59,918 nucleotides of DNA from positions 1-59,918 of the forward strand of contig JBILLQ010000013.1 in assembly GCA_044375975.1 (NCBI GenBank). The letters run 5' to 3'. Positions 48,765-56,883 of this stretch are shown one piece after another. A program made the position numbers and the translations under genes. The notes under the pieces were generated by a model, which was given only the letters and a program-made list of their open reading frames with translations, had not been told where the DNA came from and did no database searches. This stretch comes from UBA5018 sp044375975 (GTDB lineage: Bacteria > Cyanobacteriota > Cyanobacteriia > PCC-6307 > Cyanobiaceae). The stretch's first letter is position 1, and every line of letters starts with the position of its first letter.

Positions 48765-50222
48765 ATGTCGGCCCGCACCACGGTCAAGGCGATTCAGGAC
48801 ATCATGCGCAAGGACGTGGGCGTCGATGGTGATGCCCAGCGACTTTCGCAGCTGTGCTGGCTGTTCTTCCTCAAGATCATCGACGACCAGGACCAGGCCC
48901 TCGAACTCACAGAAGACAACTACCGCTCCCCCATCCCGGAGCATCTGCAATGGCGCAGCTGGGCTGCCAATGAGGAGGGGATCACGGGGGATGGCTTGCT
49001 GGAGTTCATCAACCAGGAGCTGTTTCTTTATCTAAAGGAGATGCCGCTCAAGGGCTCCAATCCCAACCGAGCCAAGGTGGTGCAGGAGGTGTTTCGCGAT
49101 GCCTATAACTACATGAAATCGGGCCAGCTGCTGCGGCAGGTGGTGAACAAGATTAACGGCGTTGATTTCAATAATCTCAGCGAGCGCAAACACTTTGGCG
49201 ATATCTACGAGCAGCTGCTCAACGACCTGCAAAGTGCCGGCAATGCAGGTGAGTACTACACGCCGCGCGGGGTGACCAGCTTCATGGTGGAGCGGCTGGA
49301 CCCCAAACCCGGTGAGCTGCTGCTCGACACCTCCGTGGGCACCGGCGGCTTCCTCACCTGCGCCATCCGCCACATGCGCGAGCACCACGTAACCACCATC
49401 GCCGCTGAACAGGCGATGCAGGCGGGGCTGCGGGCCACCGAGAAGAAGCAGCTGCCCCACATGCTCTGCGTTACCAACATGCTGCTGCATGGGATCGAGG
49501 ATCCCAGCTTCGTGCTGCATGACAACAGCCTGGCCAGGCCCTACACCAGCTACGGCACGGCCGATCAGATGGATCTGATCCTTACCAATCCGCCCTTTGG
49601 GGGTGTGGAGGAAGACGGCATTCAGGATAATTTTCCGGCCCAGTTCCGCACCCGCGAAACGGCCGATCTGTTCCTGGCCCTGTTCATCCGCCTGCTCAAG
49701 CCCGGCGGCCGGGCCGCGATTGTGTTGCCCGATGGCAGCTTGTTCGGCGAGGGCGTCAAAACGCGGCTGAAGGAGCGCTTGTTGGCTGAATGCAACCTGC
49801 ACACGATCGTGCGGCTGCCCAATTCCGTTTTCCGTCCCTATGCCAGCATCGGCACCAATCTGTTGTTTTTTGAGAAGGGCACCCCTACCCAGGAGATCTG
49901 GTACTACGAGCACCGCGTGCCCGAGGGCCAGAAGGCCTACTCGATGACCCGCCCGATCAAGCAGGAGCATTTTGCCGATTGCGTGGCCTGGTGGGGCGGC
50001 CCCAGCCGCGAGGGTCGCGCCGAAACCGAGCAGGCCTGGCGGGTGCCGATCGCCCAGATCCAGGAGTGCAACTACAACCTCGACCTCAAAAACCCCCACA
50101 CCGTGGCCGCCGACCACGGCGACCCCGAAGAGGTGCTGGCCAGCCTGCGGGAGTCGGAGCAGAAAGCCGCCGACCTGCGCGACCAGCTCAAGGCGATCCT
50201 GGCGGAGGCGCTGTTGCGATGA
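48765..50222 (+). CDS. hsdM: Type I DNA methylase HsdM
   Basis: 485 residues from the ATG at 48765. A helical N-terminal domain (M-S-A-R-T-T-V-K-A-I-Q-D-I-M-R-K-D) is followed by the N6-adenine methylase core: G-E-Y-Y-T-P-R-G-V, SAM motif L-D-T-S-V-G-T-G-G-F-L, and the catalytic I-L-T-N-P-P-F-G-G. The length is typical. With HsdS it methylates adenines in the recognition site, and with HsdR it forms the restriction complex. It is separated from HsdS by the higB-higA pair, which is unusual. Confidence 0.97.
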   Translation: MSARTTVKAIQDIMRKDVGVDGDAQRLSQLCWLFFLKIIDDQDQALELTEDNYRSPIPEHLQWRSWAANEEGITGDGLLEFINQELFLYLKEMPLKGSNPNRAKVVQEVFRDAYNYMKSGQLLRQVVNKINGVDFNNLSERKHFGDIYEQLLNDLQSAGNAGEYYTPRGVTSFMVERLDPKPGELLLDTSVGTGGFLTCAIRHMREHHVTTIAAEQAMQAGLRATEKKQLPHMLCVTNMLLHGIEDPSFVLHDNSLARPYTSYGTADQMDLILTNPPFGGVEEDGIQDNFPAQFRTRETADLFLALFIRLLKPGGRAAIVLPDGSLFGEGVKTRLKERLLAECNLHTIVRLPNSVFRPYASIGTNLLFFEKGTPTQEIWYYEHRVPEGQKAYSMTRPIKQEHFADCVAWWGGPSREGRAETEQAWRVPIAQIQECNYNLDLKNPHTVAADHGDPEEVLASLRESEQKAADLRDQLKAILAEALLR

Positions 50223-50257
50223 ACGCCGATGCGTAGCTCAGGGGCTACAGTTATGCC

Positions 50258-50560
50258 GTGAAGGTTCTCAGGTCGGAGGCCTATGCCCAGTGGATCGACA
50301 ACCTCAAGGATTCAGCCGGCCGGGCTCGGGTGCTGATGCGCGTCGACCGCCTCATTCACGGCAACCCTGGCAATCACCGCAATCTCACCGAGGGAGTGTC
50401 GGAACTGAAGATTGATGTGGGGCCTGGCTACAGGGTGTACTACAGCATCCGAGGCGATGAACTCCTGTTGCTCCTGGCCGGTGGCAGCAAAGCAACCCAG
50501 GCCAGAGATATTGCCAGGGCTCTCGAACTGAACCGATCATTTCTGAGCGATTCCCAATGA
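50258..50560 (+). CDS. higB: RelE/ParE-superfamily toxin, HigB-type
   Basis: 100 residues of the phage-derived Gp49/HigB addiction-module group: K-V-L-R-S-E-A-Y-A-Q-W-I-D at the start, R-A-R-V-L-M-R-V-D-R-L, G-V-S-E-L-K-I-D-V-G-P-G-Y-R-V-Y-Y, and a late L-L-L-A-G-G-S-K. These match the family's conserved E-L-x-I-x-x-G-x-G-Y-R-V-Y-Y segment. Such toxins usually cleave mRNA on ribosomes or inhibit gyrase; which applies here cannot be read. It overlaps the antitoxin gene by 4 bp (ATGA) and starts 36 bp after hsdM. Confidence 0.9.
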   Translation: MKVLRSEAYAQWIDNLKDSAGRARVLMRVDRLIHGNPGNHRNLTEGVSELKIDVGPGYRVYYSIRGDELLLLLAGGSKATQARDIARALELNRSFLSDSQ

Positions 50561-50889
50561 CCAACACCAAAGCCGCCCTCCACCCCTCCGCCGGCACCCT
50601 TTCTCCGTATGACGTTGCCGAGCACCTGAGAACTCCAGAGGAGATGGCGGCCTATCTCGATGCCTGGCTGGAAGAAGCAGCCGAAGACATTGCCGGAATC
50701 GCCCGTGCCCTGGGGGATATCGCCAGGGCCAAGGGGATGACCCAGGTGGCCAGAGACGCCGGCCTCAGCCGTGAGAGTTTGTACCGGGCGCTCAGTGCCG
50801 ATGGGAATCCAAGCCTGGCAACTGTACTGAAGGTGATCAAGGCTCTGGGCTTGCAATTGCATGTACAGGCTGTAGCTGTGGACGGTTGA
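50557..50889 (+). CDS. higA: Helix-turn-helix antitoxin, HigA-type
   Basis: 110 residues. The C-terminal half is a helix-turn-helix (M-T-Q-V-A-R-D-A-G-L-S-R-E-S-L-Y-R-A-L) followed by G-N-P-S-L-A-T-V-L-K-V-I-K-A-L-G-L, the usual layout of the antidote partner of HigB-type toxins. The N-terminal ~45 residues contain P-Y-D-V-A-E-H-L-R-T-P-E-E-M-A-A-Y-L, typical of this group. It neutralises the toxin and probably represses its own promoter. The order toxin-antitoxin is that expected for HigBA. HsdS starts 11 bp later. Confidence 0.92.
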   Translation: MTNTKAALHPSAGTLSPYDVAEHLRTPEEMAAYLDAWLEEAAEDIAGIARALGDIARAKGMTQVARDAGLSRESLYRALSADGNPSLATVLKVIKALGLQLHVQAVAVDG

Positions 50890-50900
50890 GATGAATTCAG

Positions 50901-52613
50901 ATGAACGCTGAGCGGCTGCTGGCCCAGTTCGAGCGAATCAGCGATGCGCCGGACGCGATTGCTCGGCTGCGCCGCTTCATCCTGGATCTGGCGGTGCGCG
51001 GGAAGCTGGTGGAGCAGGATCCGGAGGAAATAGATGAGCGGACCTTCTGCAGGCTTGCTCCTCAAGCAAAACCTTGTGACCTCATTCCAGACTTTTGGCT
51101 GTACGTTCCATTGGCTGGACTTCTCAGCGAGGATACTCGTAACGGTTATTCCCGAAAACCAGATGATGCCCTCGATGGTGTTCCGATATTGAGGATTAGC
51201 GCTGGTACAGCTCGCCCAGATGGCTTGGTCGCTGAGGAGGAGTCCAAGCTCATCTCGGGAATTGACGATAAGCTGCTTGACCAATATGAAGTCCGCACAG
51301 GCGATCTTCTTGCTTGCCGATTTAATGGCAATAAGGATTATGTTGGCAGATTGAGTCTTTTCAGGGGGTATTTGCGCCAGAGATTCATTTATCCTGATAA
51401 GCTCATTCGGATTAGGCTCGCAGAGGAGCTTGCCGAGCCTTCCTTTCTGCGCTGGATTTCAGGGGCTGATCTTGTCCGCGAAGAAATTGAAACCAAGTGT
51501 GCAACAACCGTTGGGAACTGGGGGATTAGTGCAGGAAAGTTAAAAACCTGTTTGGTTCCCCTCCCACCCCTCGCCGAACAACACCGCATCGTCGCCAAGG
51601 TGGACGAACTGATGGCCCTCTGCGACCAGCTTGAGGCCGCCCGACAGAAGCGGGAGCAGGGCCGCGAGCGCCTGTTGGCCTCCACGCTGCAGCGCCTCAA
51701 CCAACCCGCCGAAGACCCCGCCAGCTTCCGCCAAGACGCCAGCTTTGCCCTGCAGGTGCTGCCTTCCCTCACCACCACCTCGGCCCAGATCAAGCAGCTG
51801 CGCCAGACGATCCTGAACCTGGCGGTGCGCGGGAAGTTGGTGGAGCAGGATCCGGAGGATGAGCCGGCGGAGGAATTGTTGGCTCGCTTTGCTGAAGCCA
51901 AGATTGAAATAAAAAGAGCAACAGGAGATGCTCGAATTAAGGTCGCAGATGACGCCTGCCCGGATTCATTGCCGATGAGTCTGCCTCCGACCTGGGAGTG
52001 CCAGTCGTTTCAGAACCTTTTTCTCTTTATTGACTACAGGGGAAATACGCCACCAAAGACAACTGATGGCGTGCCTCTAATTACTGCAAAGAATGTTCGC
52101 ATGGGCTATCTCGATAGGGAGCCTCGCGAATACGTTTCTCCGCAGACTCTTGTCGCGTGGATGACGCGAGGTTTGCCGCGCCTGGGTGACTTGTTTTTCA
52201 CTACAGAAGCGCCTCTAGGCAATGTGTGCATCAATAACATCGACGAGCCATTCGCTCTTGCTCAGAGAGTGATCTGTCTTCAACCGTATTCAGAGATCAG
52301 CACCCGATTTGTGATGTATACCTTGATGAGTAGTGACATGCAGGAGATGATTGAGGCACAGGCAACCGGTCTAACCGCAAAAGGCATCAAGGCAGCCAAG
52401 CTGAAGCCACTCCCTATCCCCCTCCCCCCCCTCGCCGAGCAACGCCGCATCGTCGCCAAGGTGGACACATTGTTAGCCCTCTGCGACCAGCTGGAGCGGC
52501 AACTCAGCCAGGCCGATCAGCAGCGCAGGCGGTTGCTGGAGGCGGTGTTGGCGGAGGCGTTGGGCGGCAGACTGCCCACAGGGCAGGAGGAGAGCCATGC
52601 AGCCATCGCCTGA
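50901..52613 (+). CDS. hsdS: Type I specificity subunit HsdS
   Basis: 570 residues with two target-recognition domains. Each is preceded by the same linker (D-L-A-V-R-G-K-L-V-E-Q-D-P-E near 30-43, N-L-A-V-R-G-K-L-V-E-Q-D-P-E near 307-320) and closed by a conserved helix (P-L-P-P-L-A-E-Q-x-R-I-V-A-K-V-D). It sets the DNA recognition site of the HsdRMS complex. Recognition domains differ in base composition from the rest. The last ~17 residues (G-G-R-L-P-T-G-Q-E-E-S) are unlike the downstream copies of its tail and read into the next module, whose ATG at 52597 overlaps the stop by 17 bp. Confidence 0.95.
   Translation: MNAERLLAQFERISDAPDAIARLRRFILDLAVRGKLVEQDPEEIDERTFCRLAPQAKPCDLIPDFWLYVPLAGLLSEDTRNGYSRKPDDALDGVPILRISAGTARPDGLVAEEESKLISGIDDKLLDQYEVRTGDLLACRFNGNKDYVGRLSLFRGYLRQRFIYPDKLIRIRLAEELAEPSFLRWISGADLVREEIETKCATTVGNWGISAGKLKTCLVPLPPLAEQHRIVAKVDELMALCDQLEAARQKREQGRERLLASTLQRLNQPAEDPASFRQDASFALQVLPSLTTTSAQIKQLRQTILNLAVRGKLVEQDPEDEPAEELLARFAEAKIEIKRATGDARIKVADDACPDSLPMSLPPTWECQSFQNLFLFIDYRGNTPPKTTDGVPLITAKNVRMGYLDREPREYVSPQTLVAWMTRGLPRLGDLFFTTEAPLGNVCINNIDEPFALAQRVICLQPYSEISTRFVMYTLMSSDMQEMIEAQATGLTAKGIKAAKLKPLPIPLPPLAEQRRIVAKVDTLLALCDQLERQLSQADQQRRRLLEAVLAEALGGRLPTGQEESHAAIA
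52484..52561 (+). repeat. hsdS-tail repeat, copy A (native hsdS 3' end)
   Basis: GACCAGCTGGAGCGGCAACT at 52485-52504, then CAGCCAGGCCGATCAGCAGC, GCAGGCGGTTGCTGGAGGCG and GTGTTGGCGGAGGCGTTGG. Encodes D-Q-L-E-R-Q-L-S-Q-A-D-Q-Q-R-R-R-L-L-E-A. The same DNA recurs at 54484, 56752 and 59552. Confidence 0.95.
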
Positions 52614-53754
52614 GGATTCACCGGTAGAGCAGGATGCTGGCGGCGATGGTTTTCTGCAGATCCACATTGCAGGCTTCTGCTCTCTGAAGGATGTTGTTAT
52701 TGAGCCAGGTCGGCTCACCTTGCTGATCGGTCCGAATGGTGCCGGTAAGTCGAATCTGCTGCAGGCGCTGCGGCTGATCCCGCTCCTGCGTACGCGTTCG
52801 CTGCAGCGCTATGTGGCGGACCATGGTTTTGGTGCCGCTCTGTTGCATTACGGACCCAAAACTACAGAGGCCATCAGACTCGGTGTGGTCATTCATGATC
52901 AAGGCTTCACTTATCACTACAAGGCATCGCTGGCCTTCACCCCAGACGACACCCTTTACTTTCAAGAAGAGACAGCGGAACGAACCAATCCTGATGGGCA
53001 TGGGGCGTTCAGTGTTCTGGGTTCAGGTCATCGTGAATCACGCCTGATGGATTCCTTTGACCCAGCTGACACCCCGGATCCTCAGACTGTTGAAGCTGTG
53101 AATCGGTGGCTGGGTCGGATGACCTTTTACCACTTTCACGACACCTCAGCCCAATCCAAGCTGCGCACCCACGCCCGTCGTGAAGACGATCGCTATCCCC
53201 GCTCTGACGGGTCCAACCTTGCCGCCTATCTCCTGCGCCTCAAGGAGAGTGACCTGAACGCCGACCGCAAGGCCTGGCAACGCATCAATCGCCACTGTCG
53301 CCACATCGCGCCGGCCATCAAGGAGCTGGATCCTGTGGCGGTGAATGGCAGTGTTCGCCTCGATTGGATCGATGATCGTGATGAACGTTTCGGTTGCCAC
53401 CAACTCTCCGATGGCACGCTGCGGGCGCTGGCATTAATCACGGTGCTGTCGCAACCCACCGAACGCCTACCTCGGCTGATCAGCATCGATGAGCCTGAAC
53501 TCGGTCTGCATCCTGCAGCCATTGCGTTGATCGCTGAGCTTTGTCGTTCGATCTGCCGGCATACGCAGATCGTTCTTTCCACCCAATCCACGGAACTGCT
53601 CGACCATTTCATGGTTGATGAAGTAGTGGTTGTCGAGCGAGAAGAAGGAGTAACTACTCTTCAAAGATTGAAGGAGTCGGATCTTCGCCTTTGGCTTGAG
53701 GATTACAGCCTGCGGGACCTTTATGCCAAGGGGGTCATCGGAGGTACGCCCTGA
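52597..53754 (+). CDS. AAA/ABC-type ATPase of module 1
   Basis: 385 residues of the SMC/RecF/OLD-like AAA_21 type. Walker A is G45-P-N-G-A-G-K-S-N, an ABC-like signature L270-S-D-G is present, Walker B is I-S-I-D-E-P-E near 295-301, followed by G-L-H-P and the H-loop-like S-T-Q-S near 328. The middle is an elongated insertion without coiled coil of known type. Such ATPases paired with a TOPRIM-type nuclease are known in defence loci. It overlaps hsdS by 17 bp and is followed 2 bp later by the DUF4276 gene, so the two form a module. Confidence 0.92.
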   Translation: MQPSPEDSPVEQDAGGDGFLQIHIAGFCSLKDVVIEPGRLTLLIGPNGAGKSNLLQALRLIPLLRTRSLQRYVADHGFGAALLHYGPKTTEAIRLGVVIHDQGFTYHYKASLAFTPDDTLYFQEETAERTNPDGHGAFSVLGSGHRESRLMDSFDPADTPDPQTVEAVNRWLGRMTFYHFHDTSAQSKLRTHARREDDRYPRSDGSNLAAYLLRLKESDLNADRKAWQRINRHCRHIAPAIKELDPVAVNGSVRLDWIDDRDERFGCHQLSDGTLRALALITVLSQPTERLPRLISIDEPELGLHPAAIALIAELCRSICRHTQIVLSTQSTELLDHFMVDEVVVVEREEGVTTLQRLKESDLRLWLEDYSLRDLYAKGVIGGTP

Positions 53755-53756
53755 AC

Positions 53757-54485
53757 ATGTCCGAATTGATCCGATTGATCATCGTTGTGGAGGGGCCGAC
53801 AGAGGCAAACTTCGTCAGACGTATCCTCGCTCCTCATCTCGGTCGTTTTGGGGTCGTTGCAGCGCCATCAGTTGTTGGTAAAGCCAAAGCTTCCGATCGA
53901 GGCTTGAGTGGGAGTGGTGTGCGTGGCGGATATCCCTATGCCGATTGGCGGCGAGATCTTCGCAATGTCTTGAGAAGCGATCCAGGACGAAACCTGCGGG
54001 TCAGCACCCTTTGTGATCTGTATGGCTTGCCGGACGACTTTCCGGATCGTGGCCATCAGCCTGGTGATGCCAACTCCGGCTGGCGTTGCGCGAGGCTGGA
54101 GCAGGCCATGGTTCGCGACATCGCAGGCTCCAGTGATGATTGCGGCGTGTGGCGCTTGATTCCCTATATTCAGAGCCACGAGTTTGAAGCTCTGGTGCTT
54201 TCTGTATCGCACTGCCTTGTCGATCTTTTTGATGCCGACGATCAGCGTGTCGGTCTGGTGATGCTCCAGGCCGAAATCGCCGACATTCCGCCTGAAGACA
54301 TTAATGATTCACCGCTTACTTCGCCAAGCCATCGCCTGAGGCGACTGATTCCTGGCTACCGCAAAGCTGTGGATGGCCCTGATGCCATTGAATTGGCAGG
54401 CTTGCAGGCTGTGAGGTCTCTTTGCCCCCGATTTGATCAATGGCTCTCCCGCCTCGAGAGCCTTGGGAATAAGCCTCCGCCATGA
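53757..54485 (+). CDS. DUF4276 (TOPRIM-like) protein of module 1
   Basis: 242 residues. The DUF4276 pattern is V-V-E12-G-P-T-E-A-N-F-V-R, then T-L-C-D-L-Y-G-L-P-D-D-F-P-D in the middle, and SHEFEALVLS near residue 142. DUF4276 proteins have a TOPRIM-like nuclease fold and are usually encoded next to an AAA ATPase such as the preceding gene. The acidic residues expected for metal binding (E12, D88 area) are present. The gene's 3' end runs into copy B of the hsdS tail: its last residues overlap the tail's first bases by 2. Confidence 0.9.
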   Translation: MSELIRLIIVVEGPTEANFVRRILAPHLGRFGVVAAPSVVGKAKASDRGLSGSGVRGGYPYADWRRDLRNVLRSDPGRNLRVSTLCDLYGLPDDFPDRGHQPGDANSGWRCARLEQAMVRDIAGSSDDCGVWRLIPYIQSHEFEALVLSVSHCLVDLFDADDQRVGLVMLQAEIADIPPEDINDSPLTSPSHRLRRLIPGYRKAVDGPDAIELAGLQAVRSLCPRFDQWLSRLESLGNKPPP

Positions 54486-54592
54486 CCAGCTAGAGCAGCA
54501 GCTCAGCCAGGCCGATCAGCAGCGCAGGCGGTTGCTGGAGGCGGTGGGAGGCGTTGGTGGAGCCGGAAATGGCCTTGGCCGCCATGACATGA
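54484..54592 (+). repeat. hsdS-tail repeat, copy B (5-bp deletion)
   Basis: Starts GACCAGCTAGAGCAGCAGCT, is identical to copies C and D over CAGCCAGGCCGATCAGCAGC and GCAGGCGGTTGCTGGAGG, but lacks TTGGC after GGCGGTG. Restoring the 5 bp gives an open frame ending E-A-L-V-E-P-E-M-A-L-A-A-M-T and a stop at 54590, matching copy C in V-E-P-E-M. Confidence 0.93.
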
Positions 54593-54667
54593 GAAGGTCT
54601 GGGATCCCATGCGGTTTTCTCGGTAGAGTCATGAAAGCCCTACACGATTAACCCTCCGGACCCCAGG

Positions 54668-55975
54668 ATGCGGATCGATAGCCTGCTACTGGAGAACTTC
54701 AAGGGCTTTCAGCGCCGCGAGCTGACCTTCCACCCTCAGTTCAATCTGGTTGTGGGTGAAAACGGAACGGGAAAAACATCGTTGCTTGATGCGCTCGCTG
54801 TTGCTGTTGGAAGTTGGTTTCTCGGCGTCTCTGGCGTCGATACGCGCCATATCTATCCCTATGAAGTTCGCCTGCAGGGCTACCCCTCTGAGGCGGGTAC
54901 CAACTGGGAAGGCCAATATCCTTGTTTTATTGAGGCCAGTGGATCCATCAGTCACGAAAGATACCTATGGCGTCGTAGCCTCAATGGACCCGGTGGTCGC
55001 ACTACCTGCATCGGCGCAGCCGGTATCAAGAAGTTGGCGGAGCAAGCGACTCGAGCTGTGCGTGAAGGCCAATCCATCAATCTTCCGCTGATCTCCTATT
55101 ACGGCACCGGCCGCCTCTGGCTTGTGCCAAGGGAGCAAGGGCAAGTCAAAGAACCACCCAGCAGCCTGCTCACCAAACAGCTGTCCCGATTGGATGGCTA
55201 CAAGACCAGTGTCGATCCGCGCCTTTCGGTTAGTGCGCTGACCCAGTGGCTTGCCCGCCAATCCTGGCTCAGCTTTCAACAAGGCGGCCAGGAGAGTCAA
55301 AGCTTTCAAGTGGTCCGCCGTGCTCTAGTCCAAATCATCCCTGGCGTCGAAGATCTGTATTTTGATGCCAATCTTGGGGAGGTGATCTTGCGCTTTGCCA
55401 ATGGGGATCAACAAACCTTCATGAATCTCAGTGATGGCCAACGTGCCATGCTTGCCGTCGTGGGTGATCTTGCCCAGAAGGCCGCCACCTTGAATCCCCA
55501 TTTGGGTGCAGATGTCCTGAGCGAAACCGAGGGTGTCGTGATGATTGATGAACTTGATCTGCATCTACACCCAACCTGGCAGCGGTATGTGATTGAGGAT
55601 CTGCGCACCACCTTCCCAAAGATTCAGTTCATCTGCACCACCCATTCACCGTTCCTGATCCAGTCACTCCGTTCGGGAGAAGAGCTGCTGATGTTAGAAG
55701 GTCAGCCAACGGCCAAGCTCGGTGATCTTTCGATCGCCGAAATCGCAGAAGGAATCCAAGGGGTGCCCGACACGAGCGTCAGTGCTCGCTATGCCGAGAT
55801 GAAGGATACAGCCAAGAACTATCTCCAGTTGCTTGAAGATACAACCCTTTCACCAGCCGACAAATCGGACGCTTTTAAGGATCAATTGGCTGAGACAATC
55901 TCTCCGTTTGCAGATAACCCTGCCTTTCAGGCTCTTTTGGAGTTGCAGAGGGCAGCCCGCCTGGGGGGTGGGTGA
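54668..55975 (+). CDS. AAA-type ATPase of module 2 (PtuA-like)
   Basis: 435 residues. Walker A is G30-E-N-G-T-G-K-T, then a long insert without recognised motif, the ABC-like N-L-S-D-G-Q-R-A at about 253-260, Walker B V-V-M-I-D-E-L-D-L-H-L-H-P at 290-302, and T-T-H-S-P (324-328). This is the SMC/RecF-like class used in Septu and related systems, and the paired HNH gene downstream supports a Septu-like module. It starts 76 bp after copy B and overlaps the HNH gene by 1 bp (TGATG). Activation on phage infection is inferred from the class. Confidence 0.9.
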   Translation: MRIDSLLLENFKGFQRRELTFHPQFNLVVGENGTGKTSLLDALAVAVGSWFLGVSGVDTRHIYPYEVRLQGYPSEAGTNWEGQYPCFIEASGSISHERYLWRRSLNGPGGRTTCIGAAGIKKLAEQATRAVREGQSINLPLISYYGTGRLWLVPREQGQVKEPPSSLLTKQLSRLDGYKTSVDPRLSVSALTQWLARQSWLSFQQGGQESQSFQVVRRALVQIIPGVEDLYFDANLGEVILRFANGDQQTFMNLSDGQRAMLAVVGDLAQKAATLNPHLGADVLSETEGVVMIDELDLHLHPTWQRYVIEDLRTTFPKIQFICTTHSPFLIQSLRSGEELLMLEGQPTAKLGDLSIAEIAEGIQGVPDTSVSARYAEMKDTAKNYLQLLEDTTLSPADKSDAFKDQLAETISPFADNPAFQALLELQRAARLGGG

Positions 55976-56712
55976 TGCGGCCGATTCGGCGTGGTGCTTC
56001 GCCCCGCCTTGGGGACTTCTCCAACTATCGCAATGCCCTTCCCGATCTGGTCAGCAGGTTGGGTTGCTACTGCAGCTACTGCGAGCGTCTTATCCCTGTC
56101 CAGCTGGCTGTCGAACATATCCAGCCCAAGGGCCTGCCCGCTTATCATGCCTTGATCGGAAGGTGGGAGAACTTTCTGCTGGCTTGCGTGAACTGCAACT
56201 CCACCAAGCTTAATAAGGATGTTGTGCTGAGCGATGTTCTGCTGCCTGACCGTGACAATACCTTTTTGGCTTATCTCTACGATGCTGGTGGTGGCGTGCA
56301 GGTTTCCCCGAGGCTCAGCCGCTCCGAGCAGAAACTTGCCCTTGCCACCCTCACGCTTGTGGGTCTTCAGCAGCCAGGTCCCGCCGCAGTCGACGCCAAC
56401 GGACGCCTGATCGCGCTCGATCGCATCAAGCAGCGCCTTGAAGCATGGCTTACAGCGAAGTATGCGCGGGATGAGCTTCTTGCCTTGCGACCGGGTGATG
56501 CTGTGGTGGCTGAGGCTTTGGTGCGTCTTGCCCTGGCCACTGGCTTTTTTAGTGTCTGGATGGAGGTGTTTCTAGCCGATCCCGGCATCCGCAACCGACT
56601 GATCGACGCTTTTGCAGGTACGCGCGACAGTGGATGCTTTAACCCTCAAACCTCCGCGCCTGTTCAACCTGCTCCCAACCCAGATCGGCTATCCCATGGA
56701 GGCAAGCTCTGA
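55975..56712 (+). CDS. HNH endonuclease of module 2 (PtuB-like)
   Basis: 245 residues from the ATG at 55975 (a GTG one codon upstream is also possible). An HNH fold with zinc ligands is visible: C31-Y-C33-S-Y-C36, V-E-H48-I-Q-P-K-G, N66-F, then C71-V-N-C74-N-S-T-K. The C-terminal ~100 residues are helical (LEAWLTAKYARDELLALRPG) without a known motif. Together with the preceding ATPase this is the ATPase + HNH arrangement of Septu (PtuAB) and of ATPase-HNH effectors of some retrons. The 3' end is at copy C of the hsdS tail. Confidence 0.9.
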   Translation: MRPIRRGASPRLGDFSNYRNALPDLVSRLGCYCSYCERLIPVQLAVEHIQPKGLPAYHALIGRWENFLLACVNCNSTKLNKDVVLSDVLLPDRDNTFLAYLYDAGGGVQVSPRLSRSEQKLALATLTLVGLQQPGPAAVDANGRLIALDRIKQRLEAWLTAKYARDELLALRPGDAVVAEALVRLALATGFFSVWMEVFLADPGIRNRLIDAFAGTRDSGCFNPQTSAPVQPAPNPDRLSHGGKL

Positions 56713-56751
56713 CATGACTGCTCCTTCAGCTGCTGACCGGACCGAAATCAT

Positions 56752-56881
56752 GGCTCTCTGCGACCAGCTGGAGCAGCAGCTCAGCCAGGCCGATCAGCAG
56801 CGCAGGCGGTTGCTGGAGGTGGTTTTGGCGGAGGCCTTTGTGGAGCCGGAAATGGCTTTAGCATCAGTGGGGTGTACCTAA
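56752..56881 (+). repeat. hsdS-tail repeat, copy C
   Basis: Begins GCTCTCTGCGACCAGCTGGA, so it includes the C-T-C-T-G-C upstream of the core as in native hsdS. The frame is open: M-A-L-C-D-Q-L-E-Q-Q-L-S-Q-A-D-Q then E-V-V-L-A-E-A-F-V-E-P-E-M-A-L and a TAA at 56879. The ATPase of module 3 starts 2 bp after the stop. Confidence 0.95.
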
Positions 56882-56883
56882 CC

